Shown here in pieces: positions 11,801 to 23,861 of a DNA stretch of 64,000 nucleotides. Numbering within the stretch: position 1 is the stretch's first letter; the number at the start of each line of letters is the position of its first letter. Origin of the DNA: Agaricus subrufescens (taxonomy: Eukaryota; Basidiomycota; Agaricomycetes; Agaricales; Agaricaceae). Below the pieces are notes generated by a model. The model worked only from the letters and a program-made list of their open reading frames with translations, was not told where the DNA came from and did not search any database. A program made the position numbers and the translations under genes. The DNA lies in assembly GCA_029945375.1 (NCBI GenBank), contig CM057059.1, positions 186,001-250,000 of the forward strand. Direction: 5' to 3'.

Positions 11801-14800
11801 AAGACAACGACTTGGGAACTTTTGAATGTTGTCGACGTAATCAATTCGTCATTGATCACCAAGTTCTGTCACACATGATACATTCATAAAGGTTAAAATA
11901 TTTTATTCTCCCCCCATGGAGGATGAGGTGGTGCTAGTTCGTCCTTACTACCTCCGCCAGCATCGCATCTTTAATTGTTGAACCAGTCCGAGTCTATGCG
12001 GCGAATCATGCTATGAGAATAGATGTTATAATTTTTGTGTACTTACTACTCCTTGGGTAATCACGGCCGCGTCATGATTGTATCATCTCCATCGGCATCT
12101 TCAACCGGAGCCGGTAGCGAGATGAGTTTGGTCCGTCTAGTTGAACTCGCTACAGCGCTGAGCCGGCACGTCTTTAAGATTCGATAGCATGTAAATGAAT
12201 ATTACGTACTATTTAAGGTGACTCGTAATAATCAACGCCCAAAAAAGATACTAATAATCACTCTCCCATCGCTTAGCACAACGTCTGTGTCAGCCTGTAA
12301 CAATCTAAGTCTTTGTCAATACGATTTATAAATAACATCATTCGCACGTAAATGTGATGTCCGAGTCATCTTACACTGTCAGTGGTTCGTCTTTACCCGC
12401 TGTGTTCGGGAATATATACCTTGATTATTACTAACGTAGCCGGTGGCGTCCGTCAAAACGTTTTCCTCTTTTTCCCATCAAAAAATCTGCCACAGTCGAA
12501 ACCGTCCCCTCGTCGTGATGGGTAAAGGGCACGGCGGGTACGGGTTTGAAAGAGGGTTCTACACAACGCCTTACCCTCGATCACCAAGTTCCCTTACTGT
12601 CGTTACCAATTTTTCCTGTAGTAGTTTGGTCTAAATTTAGCATCACTAGGAGTTGAGTATGTAAAGGCCTAGGCTATCTTGAAGAATTTACTTGGGCCTC
12701 GCCAAGTCTCAGGGTGTAGAAAAGGTGGGCAAGATGCGGTATGATCGAAAGGGATCTCTTTCAGATTACTTATAAGTGGAGTCAAAAGTCAATATTAGAC
12801 GTATCGACGTACTTGTGATGCCAAGACCGATAAAGTCACAGCAAGAACTTCACGAAAAGCAAGTTTACTTTCAAGGTAATGGGATGACTTTATATATACA
12901 CTTAGAGAGCGGAGTACGATAAAAACCCCTTATCAGTGGGCAATCGAAATGTTGTGTTTTGTGACCGCCGCCCCCAACATAGACTGAAAGTTCTGGAGTA
13001 AATTCAGGGTAGCAGCATCCATTCTACTCACCCAAATTGTTAACGTTGGTGGTTAGGGCATAGGATACGGCAACTTACTCGGTCACTCGGGAATTTTCTT
13101 TTATTTTTTATGAAATCCAATCAAATTCTGTGATAAGACTCCCATGTATATCTATAATTATACTCTTGGGTAAAACACTTGGATTGGTGGCATCCGCCAA
13201 AAGTCGCTAAAAGACTTCAAATCGTGACCAGATAGGGACATAAACCCGGTTTCAATTAAGACCAGGGACGATAGAAAGCTCTTTGGTAAGTTTGAGCTTA
13301 GAAGGGGAATATTCAGGCCCAGATGTCTTGGTACGTGATCTGCCTTAATGTGGATGAGCTACGAGTGAGGTGTATGTCCAGCATCCAGATGGACCGCGGG
13401 CTGATTATTGATTTTTCCAGACTGTGAGAGAGGTATACAAACCAGAAGGAACAAACAATGACCAACTGGCTGGGGACTAGACACAAGATGTTTTTGTTTT
13501 CGTTATTTCTGCCCTAGCAGCCAGTAGGTACCCGAGGCTGCAACTTTTGCTGCGGTGTTTCTTGACTAATAGTCCTAGAGAAAGACGTCCTGACACTTCA
13601 TTGCGACTTTATTGATGTGTTGAGAAGATGATAATTTGGTCAAGGACGACAAGGACCAGAGAGCATGTAAAGATTGTCAGAGGACAGGATCAGAGTCCGA
13701 GCTCTGCGTGACATATGCTCCCAAGATTCAAGCATAGGTTGTACTAACCTAGTCCTGTCTTAAAAGTATCGGGGTCCTGAAAACACAACGAGAACCCCTC
13801 GGAAATTGGTACTATATCGGTGGGAGAAATGGCAGAGTGATCATAAAAATAGTTGGCACAAAAAGACCACCGTGATGATGATTCGACGCCGTTACAATCC
13901 CTTTTGGTGTCCTGAGTTATTCAAGTCCTTTTGTTGTTTGCCATGTAGCTTTTCGGTGTACTTTTTCTCAGCGGCGGTAGAACATCAGGAAACTGAGGTA
14001 CCTTCTCATAAGGACCGTTCTATTTTCTTATTCTCTCAGTGTCGCAACGTTGAGATGTTGAAGTGTACCCTCTCTACTACACAACTGTCTTCGTACCGGT
14101 CGATATCAAACAATCCTCCAGTTAGTACAGGTTTTGTAGTGACGCTGAAGACTAATACGCAGCGAACGAGCGATCAATCGTTCCTGAAACTTCGATGCCC
14201 TTCACGCCGAGAAATCCGTGGATGTAAATCTGAACCAGTTCGTACCATTGTGAGACCTTTCCGAAAGCCGGACCTACAAAAGCAGCGTGTTTGATACCGA
14301 ATTAGCGGTGTGAGGGTGAATGGCACGCTACCGACTGAATTAAGGAACGCATGCATCGTCTCTCTTAAAAACTGTGATATGTACTTCACTGTATGTACAA
14401 GACATAAGATCAAGAATATCCGTTAGGAACAGGATTTTTGCTGTGAAGTTAATGCACTTGTTATTTGAAAGTTCTTTGGACGAGGGCATAGATTCTATTG
14501 TCAGGTGACTTATGATACTCTCATCGCAAATGTCTGGCGGATTTAACGGTCAAGAACGGGAGCTCAACCACAAAGCTCGGGGTCGGGGATAAATTAGTTA
14601 AAATAAGGAGGAAGGGATGAGATTTGGCAATTGACCACGTCAGAGCAAGACTTCTTGCTATCTAAACCAAGTACCATTCATCGGGTGTAGTCGGTCGAAT
14701 TCTGCCTACTTTGTCTAGTCGCATCACTATGGATGAAAACATTGATCGGCCTTTTATATCGTAGCTGGGTCTCGTCAGACCAATGGAGAAGCTCGGGTGT

Positions 14801-17800
14801 CCGTGGTTCCCCACACCCATAACCCTGATGATTAAACTGTGCCTTTTCTGGTACTCTCAGCATAGGCCAAAGCCGAAGAAACAGGAACGTGATGGTCTCA
14901 ATCAACTATAGCCCGACTTCTACATCTATTCTTAGCATGTTCCCCGTCAATATACGAAATAAGGATAATCATACCCAGGACAACCCTGGAACGTGGACGC
15001 CTGAGATCATCTGATGTTATAATCTCAAAGTATATTAGACAGTGTTATCATTGGAATCTAGTCCAGAATCATAATGTTACGGCAGATTTCCTAAGGATAT
15101 GCCTGACTTCGCCCGCGGAACTCCCATATACAGAAGTCAGGGAGCGGTAATGGGATGAGCAAATATTTTTCACTATAACTGAATAGGCTTATATCATTGC
15201 AGAATCGCCGGACTAGCCACTGAGCAGCCGACAATTGAAAGCTCTGCATGTCGTATATCCAGAATAGGATTGATCAGTATATGCCGTGAGCACTATGCCA
15301 CTACAAGCGATTGTTTGCCCGAAGTAATCCGGAACACTCAAATGCCATTTTAATCGTGAAGAGTGAAAGATGACCGGAGGTGATTCGACATTTGTCAACT
15401 TCTTTCTTTCCGAGGGATTAAAACCGAGAATATCGAGAAGCTCATACGGTTAAGCTTCCTATGAAGTTCTCGACGTTGTTGAATATTCAACAAATTCTAT
15501 AGGGTAAACCAACAAGGGTATCAAGAAGTTTCAATCGTATGCATGACGCGCCTTCACAGTTTCATGCAACTGATGGTCGGAGATACCGCGGTTTCCAGAT
15601 TAAACATCAGCTTGCGCCATCTATATCTTATTGAATTGCTCACTCAAGCGAGTAGTTTTTAGTAAGAGTCAGGGGTCTGGGAAATTTAGCAAAGGGCTCG
15701 TAATTCTACGTGTCGGCAAGTTCCGGAGTGAACCAAGCTGCCTGCCTTGGCATTTTTCTCGTTGACCTTCCCAACGGTTGGTATACTTATACTTGTCTCA
15801 AACCAAAGCTTCAGGACCCTGCTATTTTTGCGAGGGTTCCAACTGGGAAGTGTATTGTCGCTCGATCTGACCCCGTGTACGCGAATCCGCCAGGATTCTA
15901 CGATTATCATTTCCCCAAATACCATCACCGAACCCTTTGACTGCGGTGGCTGGCTGATCAGATGGCTAGTTAGATCCCATGATCCTTTGTAACGTATCCA
16001 AGTTCTATTCACACGCAGACACATTCCTAGCAATGTCATATGGAATTGTGAACCACAAGGAAGACTCATCCAACGTGTCATTCGGGATCTCCTCCAGGGC
16101 TTCTGTCTTTCCATTTGAGGGTTGAGGTCAGAAGTTGACTCCTGACCTCTGCCTCCCGCCAGGATGTTGGTCTGATGGATGTGCTGTTACGACAGACAAA
16201 AAGGCGATATCAATACATGCGCTCTTATCGTAGGAACCATATGTTTACCGATATCTTGAAGCTACTGTTCTCATCGATTTTTTTCAGACAATGTGCCCGC
16301 AAGTGAATTTGCCGGTTCACATGTCACAAGACAGCGTGGTTGTTTTTTCGGTGATTATCCCAATTTGTAGGTAGCGATGGTGTTGATTCGTCGGAATATT
16401 GATTAATCACCATAAGTTGACACACGCAATAACAAGTACTGAACAGTTTTCGGTCTAACCTCCTGAATTTGGGGAAGATTATCACGGGCGTTCAGATGCT
16501 GTCGGCGGAAGCCGATGACGCTTTGCCACCAGGTCCAAAACCCTAGGGCCCTAGAGTATATCCGATTTAGGTAAATCCTCGGGTAACCGACATAGTCATC
16601 TCCTACATATGATACTTTTTCCAGGTAATTGTGTGCACGCACGGCCCTGCGGGATCGGTAGCGGAGTGAAATTCAGGACCGATTCGTTTCACAGCCTGCT
16701 GGCAAACGCGTGTATCAATGTAAGCAAGTCCTTCCATATCCGGTAAGTAGGTGTAGTTTGAACGCCTCAGCTCAGAAATTTCAGGAGGTAATCAACAAGT
16801 CAACACGTTTGCGTTGCCTTGTGGTATCCTTATGACTTTGAAACTGCATAAAGCATGATTCACATGATTGCATTGTCCCTCCTTTCCCCTAATGCAAACA
16901 AGATAATCCACGCTGGTTCGGCTGCATCTCCCCGAGTGTTCATGCTTATCTTACTCATACCTTAGCTATGACCTGTATGGTCTATACCGGACTATGTCCG
17001 AGTAAGTTAAGCTAAAAAGCTCACATGACCCATCGTACTCATAGTACCTTTGACCTTTTTAATCACTAGTATGCATCGCTTCGTCCGTCTTATTCAAAAA
17101 CTCATGTCACTCAGTGATATTGTGTTATCATACTTCGTCTACACAGAAACTTCTATTGCGGGGTTATAGCTTCAAATGAAGCATCGACACCGCAAGTGTA
17201 TTGGACCCTATGTCAGCCTTCAAAGATTAGGACCTTTCAACAGCCACATTGATACTCGGCGACAAGCATCGAACATCCTATCGTTCGAATCGATGGATCG
17301 CAGCTTGTATGGCCCCTCGGAGCTCACCCGGACTTCTGGGCTTGAACATTCATACAATCGTCATAGCCTGGGCCCTATGTGCAACCCTGGTAGTGGCTCC
17401 ATTACATCCACTCAAAGTGAGGCCGAGCAGAGCATATCGAAGCGAAAGATCGAATAGTACTTTCATTGTTTCAGCTACGTGGAAACACTATATATGCTCA
17501 AATGCTCTGGCACAGCCGACCTCACGCAGTCCTCGTGTCTGGCGAGAAGACAACATCCGAATGATGGAATAACTCGGGAGAACGCCATACCATCAGGTAC
17601 AAATACGGGGTAACTTCTACGTTTGGTTTCCTCTAGCCAGGAGAGAGGGACCCAGCACCACTTGATGTGGCGATGAGAGTTGAGTCGAGAAGATTGGAGT
17701 CCAGCCACCTTCTTTTTCATCAAATACCGTTTCAACAGGTAAGTGGGGGGGATTCTAGTCGAAAAACGAACCATGGGAATCGAACTAGGTTGTCAACCTG

Positions 17801-20800
17801 GTGTCAAAGGTGGGTTATATACCTGTGGTATTATGTGGGTCAGGAAGTGCGTCCGAAGCTAAATTATCTTCTTAAATGTTATGATTACGACCGCTTACGT
17901 TGTAAACAGTCTTCGGAATGATATATATAAATGTCAAGGAAATACTTTTTCCGGGGGAAGTGTAACGTAATGTCCGGGGGGGAACTGTATCGGTATACTC
18001 TTACCGCACGGCCTAGAAGCCACGAAACAATATCCGACTGTTAAAAGGGGTGGCCTTCCGTCCGATATACATGGGTACCCAGGATCTTTGAATCAGCGGA
18101 TCTTGAAGTTGATGGGCAAAGTATTCTCTTTGGTATAGCCCGTGTTCTCGTCGGCGGACTAATACACACATACACATATATACAAATACACCTCTTTTTT
18201 TGGTGCTGCTAACCAAAATCAAAACATTCATGATCAACAAGGGACAAGGGACAGATCTAAGGGAACCAATCCCGTTCGCCGGTATCTTTGAAAAAAAAAT
18301 TCTAGCACAGCGGAAATGATTCCTGGACCGGTATTAGATCCACATTGTAATTCGTCGACGATCCGTTGTCGGCGTATTAGAGAAAGACTTCCTTTTCTCG
18401 CGACGGAGTTAACCTTTTTGACAGCGGGTAATATGGGCCGTCGGTTTGTTACTCCTGTGCCCCCCCTTGTTTGTTGTTACTCCGGGTTGGGTTGAATTTT
18501 CTCGGTAAAAAAGCTTTTAGTGCTCCATTTTTCTGTTCATACACAGACTAGCTTGTATGAAAAAGAAGGCGTGTCGATATTTATCAAGAAGGTACTAGTG
18601 ACTATCAGTGTAACTTTAATTGTCTTCGAATGGATAAGTAAACGAGGCAATTAAGAGAGGGCCGGGTGGGCCAAATTGGAGCAGCATGCATGTATGGAAA
18701 ATACAGGTGGAATTCACGAGGTGGGTAATCCGGATCGCGGTACAATACAAAAAAAGACAAAAAAAAAAAAAAGAAGAAAAAATTTGATATTCAGACACCA
18801 CTTTTTAATATGATAAACATTGAAAATGCCAGTTTTCCGACGTACATGGGATTATTAAGGAGTGGTAAACAGATTATAGTCAGAAATTGAGCCAAAGATC
18901 AACCCCAACCAAGGATCAACCCCAAAAGTGCCTGGACACATACAAGGTGCCTGAGGGAGGGGGGGCATTTAAGCACACACGCGCCTCGCGCCCTTAAACC
19001 ACGACGATCGGTAACAGAATATCCGCGGTAAGTGAGGTGATTAGGCAGATCGTCAGGTTAGAGCAAAAACGGCAGTGTTGTGTGTATGTCAGTCCCTATG
19101 TCAGGGACGTAAGCTGAGTGGTTTTTTTTTTTGCTGATGATTGGTTTGCGAACGGCTTCGTTGCAGGGATTTTTTGTGTTTTTTTTCCCAGATGGACAGG
19201 GCTGGTTCAACCGTTCGGCGACTTATCATACCGACATCTCACCGTGATCTTATTTGGGTGATTGCAATTAAGCAACGAAATTTCCCGAATATGTTGTCAC
19301 ATGCGTGTATATTCAAGACTTGGTGAGTAAGAACCCCCGAGATTACATCCTATGTGTCCTTTGTAGTGGCGTAAACGGTTACCAGGCCGACTAGGGTAAC
19401 TTGTTAACATAAAGTTTGCACTCAACCTCAGGCTACAGAAGAGACGTGATACATGAGCAAAACTTAGCCGGGTGAGAATCAGAAACATCCGGCAGCGGTC
19501 ATCTTAAGCGCCAGGGGGGGGGAAGTAAGTATGATCATATTTCTCCAGCAGCACCATCTTAAATAAGCAAATCCGTAAACCCATACTTACGGTGTGGCAA
19601 TACGATTCTCTCAACTCCACTCTTATCTTCTCATTTCCTCCGCCTTCTCCCCCTCCCCAAACCACCTTGGCACACTGCATAGAGGTACGGCATTGGAGGT
19701 TTGGTTGGTTTTAAAAATAGTGTATAATGGTGGTGAGGCGATGAAGCGAGTGAGCGAGCAATTTTAGCCATTCGAGGGATCTCGGGAGGAGGGCCTCTTT
19801 GAGTAATGGAGCTGATAGTGTGAGTCATATGACTTGCTTGTCGATGTCCTCATAAGATCGGTTGTAATGATGTATGTACGGATTCATAGAGTAAATTATG
19901 TATGCATTTTTATTTATTGTTGTTCTCTCAATTGTTGCTGTTTTTTGGGGTGTATACAAGCAGAATGCGATGCACCGGGAGACGCGCGTAAAGACCTCAA
20001 AAAAAGAGGGGTGCATTATGAAGATTCCAGATTCGTGAGATTTGAGATTCAAGATTCATAGATTGAGTGGGTCGACGGGGGAGGGGTACGGGCATACGGG
20101 CACGGAAGAGCGCTATTCACCAGGTCATGGTATCTCATGGACTAAGCTCAAAAGCGATGACGAAGCTTGAATCCCCGAGGAACGAGGGGGGAACACCGAT
20201 CGCGTGTTTATGAGAAGAAGAAGTCTTTCTTTTTGTGTGTACCGGGCTAAGGTTATCTAAAATAAAAACAAAGATGGAGCGAGAGATCGCCTTTTGCGGG
20301 GGGAGAAGAGCTGTGTTGCGCGATTTAAGCTGGGGTGGTTGGATTGAGAAATGGAGTGTCGGTTTTTTTTTTCATTTTTCATTTTCATTTTTTCCCCACG
20401 CCGGTTTCCGTTTGTAGGCTTTGGTATGGTAGTTAAGGTTCAACGGGGAAGGTATGTATATATAGAGAAGAGAAAAGTGATGACATGTCATTTTCGTATG
20501 TTATGTCTGCTCAAATCTGCTTGGCGAGGTGCCCACTTAGAAAAAAAAACAATGCTTCGTTGAGCAATGGGGTTTGTGTTCATCCTCTCCCTCACTCCTC
20601 CCTGGAGTCGGATAAAAGCAAATAAGTAAAGTAACGTGCAATACAGAAACGCCACCCACCAGCAAAAATCTCGCATTCCCCGCATTGCCGTTGCTTCTCC
20701 CCCCTCCGACGCTCCTCCAAACAAACATCCCACCGAAGCTCACGAGATCGTAAACAAGGTCTGGACTAAGAATGGAACACACACACACACACGCAACGTC

Positions 20801-22560
20801 TGGGTCTAAGATTGATTCCCCGCTCAAACTCATTTATACTTTATGATGACGTTTTGTGTTTTCCGATAGAGCAACGGCATCGTGTATCAGTGCATCAATG
20901 GATGCCGGGACGGTGTGGAATGCGGGTGCTGGTGCGTGCCTGCTCAGGCCGTCGGGATGGGTTATTGACGTCGGGGTTGAAATTTTTTGAGAGTTGAGCT
21001 GGTTTGGTGGGTGGGGGAATGCAGGCTAAAGATGGTAATAAATCTCGTGTAGTGTGCCAAGCGTTGCGGGCGGGCCTGCCTCGTTTGCTAGTGTGCATGC
21101 AGGCATACGTGCGTGATGGACTGTATGTCCGAATGGACTCTGATGTTTCGGCTTGCTGTTAGCATGTTCGTTTTTCTTGTCGATGTTTCGTATTAGTCAG
21201 CGATGCGAAGGGAGAAAAATGCGGTTCGACTTCGGATCTTTGGTTGAGTGACTGCGTAATGAGTTGACGGAATCGAGCTAAGTATACAACTGCGGCGTGT
21301 ATGTGCAATTTTTATGTTTCGAATGTGTGTGTTTTTTTTTAAAGACTGCTCATTGTCGAAGCTTCTTGAACACAGCAGTGTATGGTCCAAGGACGTGTTG
21401 TCTCTCGCTTAGGGGTTGTGTGTGAGTGTATATGATGTTCCGAAGAAGAACTACTCTTTGTGATCTATTGATAGCATCTTCGAATGTTGTTCTACCGAAG
21501 TCGTTATAGAAGAACTTCTGATATACTGGGAGTTGTCTCTCACCTCGCCTCCACTGTTGACGGAATTTTCTGGGTTCCTCTGCTCATTTCTTGTGTTCTT
21601 CTCGTTGTTGTTCTTTAGGGTGGCCGACGGAGACTTGATTTGGTACATGGAATGCTCTCGCTGCTTCCCTTCGCCGGGGCGCATGGTGTAGCGAGTGTAT
21701 TTGTGAGAAGTGTCAGAACCTTGGTCTTTTGTTCAGCCAATGACTGAATAGGTGGCGTGGACGTGGGCGTCCGATATTGTGAAAACAGGGCTTTATACTA
21801 AATGTGGTCTGGACTATGCAACCCCGGAACGGAAGAGCGGGCTTGTGTAGGACTCGGAAAGGAAAAGAAATTTTGGTTAAATGGGGTTGACCAAGGGGCC
21901 TTTGGCCTGGTAACTTGACGACGTGTGTTTAGTCTCGATTTGCAATGTTTTTTCCTTTTATTTATAACGGGTTCGGCTATGTCAAAATCAAAAGCTGTTT
22001 TCGATCGTACGTAGGTGGCGATATGTGGATATAGGATGTTTGAGCTACAGAGGCCGAAGGAGCAGGAAGTGGCGTGGGGCGGTGGGATATGGAAAGGCGA
22101 TCAACAGGTTGTGTCACTGGATCATCATGGCGTGAGGCAGTAGGAAGAAAGAAAGAAAATTTATTGACAGCAGAGAGTCTGAGATGCTCGAGTGGCATAT
22201 GAACGAAGTGATATTAAACAGCCCCGAATAACATTATGATAGAAACATGACGTATTTAATGACTAACGGATTGGGGGTTCTTAAGGCACCCTAGCCCAGT
22301 GGGTTGTGGTCGGTGGGAAGGAACTAGAAGGCTCGAGGGAGCAGGATGCTCTCAGCGGCGCTCGCACGCGACTCGAGGGTGGCTGCGGGCAGCACAGAGG
22401 GGGCACAGGCTGGAGGCTTAGTCAGACGGGAGCAGGGCCAGGACGGCGAGGCCTCGGCTGGCAGTGCGGCCTGGCTGGGCACGGATGGGGGAGACCCTGG
22501 CCAGCGAGTTACCTCAGTCCTCGACACGTGCGAGCCGGCTCGGTTTGCGCGCGAACCGGG
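11801..22560. other. Gene-poor region of about 10.8 kb
   Basis: Both strands were read. Open frames are short (longest 162 and 142 codons), unsupported by splice-consistent neighbours, and match nothing recognised. Stop-rich sequence dominates. Simple-sequence spots include an A-rich run near 18750-18780, GATTC-type repeats near 20020-20060 and an (AC)n tract at about 20776-20792. The part from about 19600 on is unusually T/G-rich on the plus strand and could be long UTR or decayed sequence. No transposon ends, tRNA or rRNA were found. Confidence 0.5.
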
Positions 22561-22566
22561 CTGGGG

Positions 22567-22576
22567 CATATATATG
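22567..22576 (+). promoter_or_regulatory. TATA box of the Ser/Pro-rich gene
   Basis: CATATATATG lies in an otherwise very GC-rich stretch, about 35 bp before the first ATG (22611) and about 300 bp before the ATG used for the coding call. It is the only good TATA-like element near the gene start. Confidence 0.4.
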
Positions 22577-22879
22577 CAGCCTGGCCTCCCCCTGCAGCCC
22601 CGTCCCAGCTATGCACGCTGAACGCCCTCCGTCCTCCCACTCTGAGCACCGTCTCCGCTCTGCCCTCGCCCGCTCCCCCTCCGCCCCCCCCGCCCCTCCC
22701 ACCCCGCCGCCCCCCGCCGCCCCCCGCCCCCGGCCCCGCAGACACCGACGACCCTCTCCCGCGCGGCCTTCCTCTACCGCACCGCCGCCACCGCCTCGTC
22801 CCCCATCCACCCCCCGCGCCCCTACTCGCGGCCCATCTCCCCCTCCCCCTCCCACCACGACGAGTCCGACGACCGGACC

Positions 22880-23861
22880 ATGCCCCGGAGAAAAACATCG
22901 TCCCTCAGCGGCGAGGAGTCGTGTCCGCTTTCCCGCGCCAGGCTCGAGCGTGTCCTCCGCAACGGACGCGTAGTCGAGGGCCGCAGCAGGAGCAGAGAGC
23001 CCAGTCGCCGAGACTCGGACTCTGCTGCCGGCTGGCCCTGGTCAGATCACCACAGCGCGGTACGTTTCTCCGCGCCCGCTGCGCCATCGCACCGAGCTGA
23101 CCTCTCTCTAGACGGCCACAAAGCGCCCCAAGTCCAGCACAAGCAGCGAGAGCTCGCACTGCCCCCGAGACTATCTCCACCCCCACCCCTCCTCGCCCCC
23201 TCCCCCGACCCATAGTCGATCGAGGAGCAAAACAGATTCTGCATTGCCACAGCATCACCCCTGCAATCCCCGGAGAACAGCAACCTACTATGCCCCCTCC
23301 ACAACACTAACGAAATCCCCATCAAGGGCCCACCCACCTCGACGGAACGATTCTTCGGGCTCAGGGATGGCCGTCTTCACTCCTCCCCTGACCGCCGACG
23401 TCTCCCCCGTGCTGAATCCCAACCACCAGAACGAGGCCTGTGTGGATCCCGATGATGTGCGCCTATTGACGCCGCCCCCTACTCCGCCTCTCCTCTCCAG
23501 TCCATATATGCACCCCCATAAGCGGCGAGAGCTCGAAATTGGCAGTGTCGAGCGGCTAGATCTCAACATCGCCGCCGCCGCAGCTGTCACTAACACGTTC
23601 AACGCTCGCAAGGCAAGCGAGACATGCCGGAGAATGGAGGGTTATGTAAGTTTCGCTGCTGTAGAAGGTCTCGGCATGCCTCCCAACGGCGTGGACGACG
23701 ACGAAAACGACTGTCTCAATGATGATGATGCTAGAGCGGATGAGCTTAAACGGGGAAGAAATATCATTGGCACCTGGGCCAGGAGACTGTTCGTCGGAAT
23801 GGGCACGAACAATCCTGTCGCTCATGGAAACTCGAATCCAACAACGACGAGCGTGGCTTAA
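22880..23861 (+). CDS. Ser/Pro/Arg-rich hypothetical protein
   Basis: Two exons are supported, 22880-23059 and 23112-23861, joined by a 52-bp intron with donor GTACGT and acceptor TCTCTAG, for 309 residues. The start is uncertain. The same frame is open back to 22645 through Pro-rich sequence, and an out-of-frame ATG at 22611 sits closest to the TATA box, so an extra 5' exon may exist. The protein begins MPRRKTSSLSGEESCPLSRA. It has Ser/Arg and Pro-rich middle parts, a block with VFTPPLTADVSPVLNPNHQN and LLTPPPTPPLLSSPYMHPHK, an Ala-rich helix, an acidic stretch (VDDDENDCLNDDDARADE) and a basic/aromatic end (RNIIGTWARRLFVGMG). No domain was recognised. The TPPPTPP run could be a phosphorylation-prone site. 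Function unknown. Confidence 0.6.

Noticed and set aside
13806..14294. 162-codon plus-strand frame in the gene-poor region
   Set aside because: Irregular composition with clustered Cys and basic residues, no family resemblance, no supporting splice sites.
14678..16114. Possible Tc1/mariner transposase relics (words like HWSDETQL at 14678-14905 and KGSVMVFGEMI at 15686-16114, minus strand)
   Set aside because: The two words are in the wrong order for that family, no further DDE motif or terminal repeats were found, and each frame is short.
17755..17840. Possible tRNA on the minus strand (GTTCGATTCCC resembling a T-loop)
   Set aside because: The five bases before and after the loop do not pair as a T-stem, and no matching acceptor or anticodon stem could be drawn.
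22306..22973. Alternative Pro-rich frames upstream of and overlapping the hypothetical gene at 22880
   Set aside because: Very high GC opens all frames here. Only the frame entering 22880-23059 joins the downstream exon through a good intron.
23647..23732. Second intron in the 22880-23861 gene (GTAAGT donor at 23647)
   Set aside because: The first acceptor would make an intron of only 19 nt, and a later one would shift the frame. The unspliced reading is open to the stop.
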